Origin: Bolinopsis microptera | Lineage: Eukaryota > Ctenophora > Tentaculata > Lobata > Bolinopsidae | NCBI RefSeq assembly: GCF_026151205.1 | Contig: NC_087072.1 | Location: forward strand, 3,243,375-3,307,374 | Direction of reading: 5' to 3' | Length of the DNA: 64,000 nucleotides | Part shown: piece by piece, positions 21,909-33,900 of the stretch | How positions within the stretch are numbered: the stretch's first letter is position 1 | Layout of the letters: each line of letters opens with the position of its first letter | The notes under the pieces: generated by a model | What the model was told of the DNA's origin: nothing | Seen by the model: the letters and a program-made list of their open reading frames with translations, nothing else | The model's database searches: none | Translations under genes and position numbers: made by a program

Positions 21909-24900
21909 CTAGAGAGAAGAGAAGTCTTTCATGTCAATAACGGAGGTGATTGTGCCCCACATGCTGTCTTTACCGTTTACAGAGTCCCTGTGCCATTTCA
22001 CGTAGTTACTCCAGTACTTCTTGCATTCTTCTTGCCAGTATGTGCCCTTTTCTTTGTCAGCACCATTCGTTAACCTGTACAGGATCAGAGCTAGGTGACC
22101 TAAATTCTTCTCCATGGGTGAGATATAGTATATCTGAAAAGATAGGGTTAAAAATGGTCACAAGCATATTTTACGAGATATTTTGATTTTGTGTTTTTGT
22201 TTTTTTTTCAAATACCAGATTAACAAGGGAAACAGCTGCACGTTATTATATAAAACTGAAGCCAGATATAATTCATATTTTCATTTTGCATGACAATGTC
22301 AATTTAGCATTCAAGATCTGCCAATATGTTCCATTGTGAATTGAGCACGTTATAAATTTTAGAATTCGACGATTCAGATCGTATATCGCAAGTACACACG
22401 CATACTGTATAATAGTAACAGTGTAAGTGCAGTTCTTTCATGTGTCCAACGAAGAAGTTCTTAGGAGGGCTGGCATCAAGTCAGTTGAGACTTTCATCAG
22501 TGCTGCCAGGCTACGTTGGTATGGACATGTAGTTAGAATGCCAGACTCTAGACTACCGAGGTTTCTGTTGAACTGGAAGCCAAATTATGGAAAGAGGTCA
22601 AGGGACTGGAAGACCTGCGTACTCGAAAATGCTGCTAAGTTTACAGGTGTTGAAAACATCGACAACAACACAACAGAAGCTTTGGCTACCAACCGAGTAT
22701 AGTGGAGACATATGTTACGCCGTCAACGCGATGTGTGTGATGCAGGCCACTCCAACGACTAGGAGGAGACCTTACTATGTAACATGTATGTATGTAACAT
22801 GTATGTATGTATGTAAGTGTAGTGCATATGAAAATACACAAGTTCAATTCTGTAACCGTACAGTTTTCTTACAATATACAAGAACGGGATTACGACTATA
22901 AATAATCTAAATTAAAGTTCATTTATCATTCCACAAATTTTCTTTATTTCACAAATTTTCTTTATGCTGCAACCACAGACTTCTAATCGCTAAAAGCTTT
23001 AAATCACGAGATAATTACAAATTTATAGGCCAGTTATTCACGGCAGTGGTATATAATACTTACAATGTTCTGAGAGACAAGTCCCTTTTCCATCATGTCA
23101 AACACGTGTTTCCTGTTCTTAACCATCATCTCCACTAAAATGATTTTAAAATAATACAACAGAATGAAAAAAAAATTAAAACTTATTTAACATACCTTAA
23201 TTCCCAAAAATTTGGGCGACAAAAAATTTGAGCGGGCCTCTCGCCCAAATTTTTTGCAGACCAAATTAATTGCATAAATCTTTTCCGTCTGCTAAATTTT
23301 TTGCTAACCAAACTTTTGGCATTTGGCCTGTGGCCCTGAAATCTATAGAAAGATGGCTTTTTCTTCATATCCAAGTGAAATAATATTTGAAATTTTAGTT
23401 TTCTAATCCGTCATTCATGGCTTGACCAAGTAAAAAGGCTTATATTTTAAATGAATAGAAATAACTGGAATAGCTAACAGCTACTAATAAAACAAATGGC
23501 TAGAGGTACGGATACCTCAAAGCTAAGCGTATGTGCCGCTTAGTTTGATAGATCATGATGTAAACCTTCTAATTTTCTTCCAAACCTTTCGACCATCTGG
23601 TGAGGCGTCATAATGATAATTGTATGTGAAAGGGGTATGATAAGATATGCTGAGTGTAAGTAGACTAAACTATCTGATTGAGAGACTAAATATCACTATT
23701 GTATAATGCATATTATTAAATCAAAGTTCTAAACAAGGGATAGTTTAAAAAACAACGCCCAAGTCTAATCTTTCCCTAAAACAAAAACTAAAAATTAAAA
23801 ACTTCATTGTAATTTCCGCCAATATCTCTTGTCATAACTCAAATTACGGAGATAATGCAGGTCAAAGATATTATTTAAATAAAGATTTCTTTTACATAAA
23901 TCATGCACAATCAGCGAGAATAGATTGCTTTGGGGTCTTCCTCTTCTCCCTGGTAAGTCCAGTGTATTAATGCATATCTATCATTTTGTACTGTGCCATC
24001 ATCACTGTATTTTTTAGTGTTACTGGGCAGTATACGAAGCCCAAATTGTATCAATCATCATGTACAATTGCAGTAGTTGGTGTCCTACTGCAAAGTCACT
24101 AGAAAAACTAGACATTTTCCATAGAAAACACCTTAGATCATTACTGAACATTTATTGGCCTCATGGAACAATATCCAATGCAAACTTATACCTAAGATGT
24201 AACTCAGTAAAGCTATCAGATCGTGTCCCTTATAAAGCAAGGTGGAAGCTCCTAGGTCATATCTTGCGTAGTGCTGATGACTCCCCCGCTGCATTAGTTA
24301 AAGTTTGCTGTCACAACAAACTGTAAAGGGCGCGTCGGTGCGCATCGTAAGAATTTGTTCAAGATTATTGTGAATGATTTGACCCGTAGAGGTTTAAAAC
24401 TTAACTCTTTGAATGATCTTAATAAGCTTAAGATATTAGCCGATGATAGAGTTGCTTGGAGAAACAAATTTTAACTCTAGCTGTCTTGATCTGTACTGAT
24501 CACCATTTTAGGATGACTTGATTTCTTTTAGGGGTTTTGAATATTTTAATGGTGTAAACAGTTTCTTAATAATACTGGGCAGATCGTAAATTTCATAATG
24601 TGAAACAACTCAGACTACCACCTACATGCTTAAAATTGAAAGCAAAATGACTGGAATAATAAAGAATAATAATGAACTAAGGCAAATATCTAACTGAAAT
24701 TTTAGTGGAAAATCGTTCATTTTTCGAAGAATTTGTGCCCAAATTTTCGGTCGCCCAAATGAGTTCAAATTTTCTGCCCAAATTTTTCGGGCTCAAATAA
24801 ATTGTGCTCAATATAATGGCACACAAATTTTTGGGAACTAAGGTAATAGAATCTGTTTTATAATTCTAACAAGAATTTCGCCGCGGTTAAACCACGCACG

Positions 24901-27900
24901 ATCAATTTTCCCTACCATGTACCATTAATTCTTTTGAGTGAAAAGTGTGACTGGAAAAAAAAGTGCACCATATTTACATACTATGTTTTTATAAATAAGT
25001 GGGTTCGTGCATGGTATAAATTGACGATTTATTTGACCAATGCAGCGCCGCGCATCAACAATAAATGAATCCAGAAAATTGCGGAAAATAACTTTGCGAA
25101 GGAGGAATTTCGATGCAATTAATTAACACCTGGCTAGCGTCGCGCGCAGCATAACAGACGCTTCCTATACACTTAATTATAGGGGAGTGGTCTATATTGC
25201 GAAGGAGCAGACTTTTGTCGTCATCCAAACCCGATTACTTATTCCCTATGATCTTTTTGCCCTTGGCAAGAGTAGGGAAACAAATTATCTTTGTATGTCT
25301 GTATCATGCCGTTACCGCGGGCTTGTAAATATATATAATATAATAAAAAACAAAATGAAACGACCGGTTGAGTCAGACAAATGTTTCAATCATGATACAA
25401 AACCATGATATCATCAGTGACAACTGAGGTATAGGAACTAAAATCAAAATTACAAAGCTAAAATTTAACATAAACAATCACTCGTGAAACAATACTAGGG
25501 GTTAGATGTATGAGTCATTATATTATAAAAGGAATTTCCGTTTATGGCGGCATTTTGTGAGGATTTCCGTCCATGAGTTAAGTAAGTGTGGGTCAGAGGA
25601 TCGAAGTAAGATTTCTAATTTCTCAGACGTGCACAGATCGCAGCTGTTCTGGCCGGCTCTGTATCCGTGTCCACGTCTGATTATTTTCCATTCGATCCTG
25701 AATTCTAACCCACGGTCTTTGAAGGACCAGATCTTCTCCGACAGTTTGGTTCTATTTCGGTACCGCTCCAGGCGAAATGATGACGTGTGCCCGTTGTACC
25801 GGTCCTTGAATGTGCCCTCCGTCATTCCGATGTAGTGGTGCTTCTCATTTTCCGTACGGAGGGTCGCCATGTATACCACAGACTTCGATAGGCACTTTCC
25901 GTCTAGTGGGCAGGAGTTCCTGGAGCGGCAGTTGCACTGCCGTGTGGTGGGTTCCTGGGTTTCCTGGTGCTGACGAAGCAACTGCTTGTTCCGGGATTTT
26001 ATGAGGCATTCCATGTTTTTCATACAGCTGTATGAGACTTTTACACTGTTCCGGTTCAAGATCTTGTGTAGTGGATTGTCCTGAGGGAAGTGTTTCTCCA
26101 ACAGATTGAAGAATTTCCTTCCAACATTGGTCTCCACAGTGACAGAGAAGGGGGGATTGAACCAAAGGACCCTGCGTTTCCTCCTTCTATTACGTGGTGG
26201 TTTTGCCTCGCCTGCCTGGGTGTTGTAGGTCATGCACGAGTCCATATAGCCGCTTGACTTCAAAGCATCCTCGTAGTAAGGCTTGGCGTCGTCGAACACC
26301 TCCTTACAGGAAGATATGCTGTTGATTCGGTCAGCGATCATCTCCGGGATGTTGCGGATGATGGACGGTGGGTGATTTGACTGGCGGTGTACATATTTCG
26401 TTACCTTCTCCGCTTTGCGGAATGGCCGGAGGAGCCATCCGATCGGAAGGTGACGTCGAGGAAGTCAACAGATGTGGATGGTGGGGACACAGTGATCTTC
26501 AAGCCCTCTCTCCGGAATGTAGCAAACAAATCCTTCCGAATCCGCTCCATTCTGGGGCCGGGTGTGTCTGTCAGCATCACGAGTCCATCGTCCCTATAAA
26601 GGCCGTGGGATTGTTGTGGGAGTATATCTCCGATCTGGGATAGTAGGTACACACCAACCAGCTCGCATACTTCTGCGCCGTCGGGGGCACCCATTGTTAC
26701 ATCGAACAGGGAGTCCTTTCTCTGCCAGGTTTCCCCTCGCGGACAGAACAAGAGGGAGAGTCGGCTGTGTTTGATGGTGTCGATGTCTTCCTCTGAGATG
26801 TTGATGTGTTCTTGTGCAAACTGGAGGGCCCTGTCTAGAAGATTCTCACTGATGGAAGGATAGAACGACTCAATGTCGAACTGGAGAAACTGGACATGCC
26901 CGGGTGTACAGTTGGTCTCGAACCAAGAAATAACCTCTCCGGTGCTCCGCCACTGGTTGACAGAGGAAGAAGTACGGAGTTGGGCGGTGAATTTCTCGAG
27001 GATTTTTTTGCTAACTCGTCCAACATCTGACTTGGCTGGATTTATCAGGCGACAAGGAAGGTTAGTAGCGAAATTTGGCTTATGGTCCTTGAGCAGTACG
27101 AATGCCTGGGACGTTTCGAAGCGTTGCATCCGTCCCTTCAGGTCTAAGCGGGCGGCGATGGAGGCTGCCTTATTCTCAATATGCTCTGCGGTGCCTGCGG
27201 GGGCCTTACGATATTCTGCTGTGATGCTGGACTCAATGACTCAACGACTCATTGAGTCCAGCATCACAGCAGAATATCGTAAGGCCCCGCAGGCACCGCA
27301 GAGCATATTGAGAATAAGGCAGCCTCCATCGCCGCCCGCTTAGACCTGAAGGGACGGATGCAACGCTTCGAAACGTCCCAGGCATTCGTACTGCTCAAGG
27401 ACCATAAGCCAAATTTCGCTACTAACCTTCCTTGTCGCCTGATAAATCCAGCCAAGTCAGATGTTGGACGAGTTAGCAAAAAAATCCTCGAGAAATTCAC
27501 CGCCCAACTCCGTACTTCTTCCTCTGTCAACCAGTGGCGGAGCACCGGAGAGGTTATTTCTTGGTTCGAGACCAACTGTACACCCGGCTATGTCCAATTT
27601 CTCCAGTTCGACATTGAGTCGTTCTATCCTTCCATCAGTGAGAATCTTCTAGACAGGGCCCTCCAGTTTGCACAAGAACACATCAACATCTCAGAGGAAG
27701 ACATCGACACCATCAAACACAGCCGACTCTCCCTCTTGTTCTGTCCGCGAGGGGAAACCTGGCAGAGAAAGGACTCCCTGTTCGATGTAACAATGGGTGC
27801 CCCCGACGGCGCAGAAGTATGCGAGCTGGTTGGTGTGTACCTACTATCCCAGATCGGAGATATACTCCCACAACAATCCCACGGCCTTTATAGGGACGAT

Positions 27901-30900
27901 GGACTCGTGATGCTGACAGACACACCCGGCCCCAGAATGGAGCGGATTCGGAAGGATTTGTTTGCTACATTCCGGAGAGAGGGCTTGAAGATCACTGTGT
28001 CCCCACCATCCACATCTGTTGACTTCCTCGACGTCACCTTCCGATCGGATGGCTCCTTCCGGCCATTCCGCAAAGCGGAGAAGGTAACGAAATATGTACA
28101 CCGCCAGTCAAATCACCCACCGTCCATCATCCGCAACATCCCGGAGATGATCGCTGACCGAATCAACAGCATATCTTCCTGTAAGGAGGTGTTCGATGAC
28201 GCCAAGCCTTACTACGAGGATGCTTTGAAGTCAAGCGGCTATATGGACTCGTGCATGACCTACAACACCCAGGCAGGCGAGGCAAAACCACCACGTAATA
28301 GAAGGAGGAAACGCAGGGTCCTTTGGTTCAATCCCCCCTTCTCTGTCACTGTGGAGACCAATGTTGGAAGGAAATTCTTCAATCTGTTGGAGAAACACTT
28401 CCCTCAGGACAATCCACTACACAAGATCTTGAACCGGAACAGTGTAAAAGTCTCATACAGCTGTATGAAAAACATGGAATGCCTCATAAAATCCCGGAAC
28501 AAGCAGTTGCTTCGTCAGCACCAGGAAACCCAGGAACCCACCACACGGCAGTGCAACTGCCGCTCCAGGAACTCCTGCCCACTAGACGGAAAGTGCCTAT
28601 CGAAGTCTGTGGTATACATGGCGACCCTCCGTACGGAAAATGAGAAGCACCACTACATCGGAATGACGGAGGGCACATTCAAGGACCGGTACAACGGGCA
28701 CACGTCATCATTTCGCCTGGAGCGGTACCGAAATAGAACCAAACTGTCGGAGAAGATCTGGTCCTTCAAAGACCGTGGGTTAGAATTCAGGATCGAATGG
28801 AAAATAATCAGACGTGGACACGGATACAGAGCCGGCCAGAACAGCTGCGATCTGTGCACGTCTGAGAAATTAGAAATCTTACTTCGATCCTCTGACCCAC
28901 ACTTACTTAACTCATGGACGGAAATCCTCACAAAATGCCGCCATAAACGGAAATTCCTTTTATAATATAATGACTCATACATCTAACCCCTAGTATTGTT
29001 TCACGAGTGATTGTTTATGTTAAATTTTAGCTTTGTAATTTTGATTTTAGTTCCTATACCTCAGTTGTCACTGATGATATCATGGTTTTGTATCATGATT
29101 GAAACATTTGTCTGACTCAACCGGTCGTTTCATTTTGTATCTAGCTCTCGGCTTGCCGATTGAGCACTGTAAGCAGACGACGCCACCCACAATTATAATA
29201 TAATAAATATAGTCCAAGAATTTCGAACAGCAAATATACTTACTTTATAGAGTTGGCTTTTTTCCAGAGCCAGACAGAAGGTTTAGTGTAAGTCTCCAAC
29301 ATAACCCTAGCCATAAGGTACTCCCAAGTTTCAGACTCGTATCTGTCCAGATCAGGCAGAGGATACTGTTCCAGATTTATCTGAAAATTATTGAAAATTA
29401 CTTCAAATTATAATTTCAAAGTATATATATACACTTTGAAATGATATATCATTTCAAAGCGGAAGATACATGTTCAAGCGAAAATAAAAGTGTTTTCAAT
29501 TTCCGATCCACGTGACTGAAAACCCCTGCTTGAGATAGTATAGGTAAGGGCCTAGGCTATCCATTATCGGTATGAAATCTTTTATCTGGATAAACAGATA
29601 AAAATTTAGGTTTTATCTATAAAAACCGATAAAACCGATAAAACCGATAATTTTTCTGCTGAAGGCCAAAGCCAAAATGTTTTCCAAATTTCACAAAAAC
29701 TGATTGTCGACTTTTATTACTGTTTACCAGCAATCTTGCTAAAGTACAACTTCCTTTCTTTTGAAAATATTAGAGCATCAGTTTTCTTCTCCGGGGAACA
29801 ATAGTGTACCAGTTCTCTTCAAAACAGTAGACCAACGGTTTGTCTTCTCCTAAGAACAGTAGTGTACCAGTTCTCTTCAAAACAGTAGATCACCGGTTTC
29901 CTTCTCCTAAAAACAGTAGTGTACCAGTTCTCTACAAAACAGTAGACCAAGGGTTTCCTTCTCCTGAGAACAGTAAGTAGTACCGCACTGGTTCTCTTCA
30001 AAACAGTAGACCAACGGTTTCCTTCTCCTGAGAACAGTAGTGCACCAGTTCTCTTCAAAACAGTAGACCACCGGTTTCCTTCTCCTGAGAACAGTAGTGC
30101 AACAAATACCAATTCTCCTCGAAACAGTAAAACATTTAAAGTGATTCAGTGAACCGTTTCCTTATCCTGTGGATAACTTGGAGCAACAGATTCCTTCTCC
30201 TGAAGACAATGTTTCACGCCTAGAACACTTACGGAATTTAATTGAGTGCCCTGCCGGTATTTTTGACTCTTGTTAACAGTAACATGCTCGTTCCTGTCTC
30301 CAGAATGGTTATAAGGTAGAACGCCAGCACCCTAGCCTCAAGATAACAATGTCAATAACTTTCTCTAGACTTCTACAGTTCTACAGTTCTACAGTTCTAC
30401 AGTTCTACAGTTCCATAGGTATACAAATGTAAATAAACATTTGTGTAGCTCACATTTACGTAAACTACCTCTTCTATCATACTATTAAAAAAAAACATTA
30501 ATATTTCTTTAAAATTTTACGGTATTGTGGCAGTTTTTTCGGTAATTTCTAGTGAATTTTTATACCGATAAAAATATGTTTTATCTAGATAAACAGATAA
30601 CCCTTTTTAACGAATTATCGGAAATAATTATCGGTAACGATTATCGGAGTGGATAGCCTAGGTAAGGCGTAAGGTATATCAACATTCAATATATCATTGT
30701 ATTTTTAAGGGGGCCGGGGGGGTCTTCATCAAAATTCTCTCGAAATCGACTTTATAGTTGTTTCTGATAGTGGGGAGTGATATCTATCAGCTGCTTTTGG
30801 TCCAATGGAAAAATATTGTTCCTAGCCGAAATTATCGCCGGTCAGAGGTCAGCGCTTATGTGTAATTGTATTGCGCGAGCGATTTTCGATCGCGTGTTCT

Positions 30901-33900
30901 GAAAATCGAGTCTAAAAATCTATTTTCTCCTACATTTTTAAAAAATCGAGGTCCAAGATTTTCAAAATCGAATTAAAAATCTTTAAAGGCCTATCTAAAA
31001 ATTCTGAATCTACAGATCTATTCTAACTGATCCTAAGAACATATCCTGAAAGTTTGAGGGTGATTGCTCAAAAAATGTAGGAGAAGATAGATTTTTAGAC
31101 TCGATTTTCAGAACACGCGATTGAGAATCGCTCGCGCAATACGTAATTACACACAAGCGCTGACCTTTGACAGGCGATAATTTCGGCTAGGAACAGTATT
31201 TTTCCATGGGATTAGAAGCAGCTGATAGATATTATTCCCCTCTATCAGAAACAACTATAAAGTCGATTTCGAGATATTTTGATGAAGACCCCCGGCCCCC
31301 TTAATGCTCACCACAGGAATAGTAGTGACATACTCCAGAGGGTCCACGTTGTCTGATACTCTGATGAACTTCTGACACATACCAAAGGGCCATCCCTCGT
31401 AGTGACCCGCAATACTGTTCTCTGCCTCTGGTACTGCTACACACATGTAGACAGGATACCTGGTGCGGATAATAGAGTCACGTGTTGAGTGTTTTAAACA
31501 CGTGTTGTCACAATAGAGTCACGTGTTGTCTTGCTTTTCTCACAGATGGACAAGTAACAGGTGATTTAAACTAAATTAAGAGCTCTCTCCACTCACTTGG
31601 TTAGGTTTTCGTCCAGGAACGTTTTGAGGTTATAGAAAGGATATGTGGAGTCTAATCCGGGCTTCAAGTAAAGACCAGGGAATGAAACATCAGGGAAGGT
31701 TACTGGCATGAGCATTTTGTAAAACCAGTCGGTTTGCATGAACTGCATGTCCATTACCATCACATCTGTCCGGTACTCTTCACCTGGTAGCAGCATTGAT
31801 TTAACACTTATTCAGGACAAAACACACAGCATCTAACTACCTTATCAAATAACAACTACATTGGTATTGACACGTATCATAGGTTACTGGATGGTAGTAG
31901 GCAAGACATATCAATAATTCGTAAGTCTGATAAATCACTATTCGATATTTGCAATAATTTAGAGAGTTGTACACAGTCTACAATAGTTAATAAAGCAGTT
32001 ACCAATAGTGTGGTATCTGAATGTGTTGGTACTGAAGTCCCCAGAGGTCAGGAGAATGCTTTGTTTTGGCAACTCGTCCAGGATGTGACGAGAATAGTGC
32101 CAGAAATAGTGATTGTCATTTTCGTTGCAATCCTCATAATTGTGTTGCACCTGAAAATCCAGCTCGTCATTTACGTAATAACATTTTTGAGATCATAAAA
32201 TTAATGATATTTTATGATCTCAATTTAACCTAATAATAATAACTGAATTAACATAAATTACATGAATTACATAAATTACATAAATTAAATGAATTGAATA
32301 AATTACATAAATTACATAAATTACATAAATTACATAAATTACATAAATTACATAAATTACATAAATTACATAAATTACATAAATTACATAAATTAGACAA
32401 ATTACATAAATTACATAAATTACATAAATTACATAAATTACATAAATTACATAAATCACATTAAAAAAATGATTGTAGCCTATAATAATAACTTAACTAA
32501 CCTGGTAACCAATAGCAAGCACAGCCAGGGATAGGAACAGATACTTCAGGGCAGGACACTGAGCTTTACTCTTTAGGAACTCAATAACCATCCCAACCCC
32601 ACATCCAGCAATACAACACAGTGCCAGACTGGGCTGCAACCAGAACCTCTCCAATACACCGTGGGATATTCCTGATATAAATTTGGTAAAGGTCTATAAT
32701 CAGCATTTAGCACGTATGACTATGAGTCTTTACTTATAGTACTGGAAAATTGGTTTAAACTTCAATCAATTGACATTAAGGCATATATAAATTGGATACC
32801 GGATAAGTGAACATTGTTTCAAGGGCTATTTTTATCGTTTTAAATTAAACATTTTAAATATTCTCCTTTCTAACCTGATGGGTTCTTGATATTGGCGAGT
32901 GAATCGAAAACAATATGGTATGTGCCGAACATAGCCATGTAAACTAACATCGTCTCCTTTTGTTTACTTGAACCCCAAATCAGAGCTATTGTCATTCCAA
33001 CTACAAACAATATCCATCTGGATATATAACATATAAGTTGAAAGAGCTGATAGACAACGACAGGGAAAGAAAATAATCTAATTATTTGATTATTAATAGA
33101 AAGGTAAGGGTTGGGAATGGTCTACTATCATAATCGTGTTATTTGCACCGATAAAAATGTTACAAAAAGACTTACGCAGCTATAGTGAGCTCATTCCTGG
33201 AGTCATTGAAGTAAACCATTAAGTTATCAATCAGTGTGGACTGCTCAGTGCTGCTAACCAATCGGAATGTTCCGAAATCTTCTCTCAGGATATGTTTCTT
33301 GAAGTCAGAGAACGAGCGGTGGTCGCCCCATGTGACTCTAGCATTAAAGAAGATGGAAGATATGGGAAGTTGGAGGTAGGGCGAGAGTCCAGCTAGTCCT
33401 CGGAGTCCCACTCGGAAGAGTGTATGTGTTTTTGCTAGGTCGTATTTAAACATTGTATACAAGACCTGAGTGAAAAAAGTCATGTAGACATTAGATAACA
33501 ATAAAAGTTTAAGTCACAGTTCAAAGTTCAACTAATTAAGATAAAATTATGGCGTTTCTCTCAAACTCTAGTCACTAATACGACTTTCAAGAAGTGTGAA
33601 ATCAAAAAAAAGAGTCCAAGAGCATTAAAAAGTGTCCAAAAGCATTACAAAAAATAAATTTTAATTTACCCATAATGCAGTAGGAAAAATATATAATACT
33701 GATGTATGTTGGTTAGTTAGCGATAAACCACATAGAAAAGCACCAAGTTTTGCTTCGTAATATTTTCCATTTCTTCCCTCGGCATTTGTAAACCTCCAAG
33801 CAGCGTACATTATGACCATGATAAATAAGTTGCTCTGAAAAAAAATTTGATTCAGCTTCATGATTCAGTGCAACAGTGACAATTACCTAAATTAACATCG

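Larger units (their letters stand above)
25348..29193. mobile_element. Palindromic Penelope-like element
   Basis: Two almost identical copies of a Penelope-like retroelement face each other tail-out: arms 25350-27239 (minus) and 27249-29138 (plus), with a 9-base centre. The whole unit is bracketed by the 14-base direct repeat TATAATATAATAAA at 25334-25347 and 29194-29207, a likely target-site duplication. The right side has about 55 extra bases (29139-29193) not present on the left. Both copies are 5'-truncated at the centre. I see only a few differences between the arms: a one-base deletion in each at different places and a His/Tyr substitution. The unit sits in intron 10 of TMEM260. Confidence 0.88.

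Noticed and set aside
29819-30112. A 97-codon minus-strand frame
   Set aside because: By-product of the 59-bp minisatellite.
32220-32459. A minus-strand frame of IYV repeats
   Set aside because: Translation of the nine-base microsatellite; not a protein.
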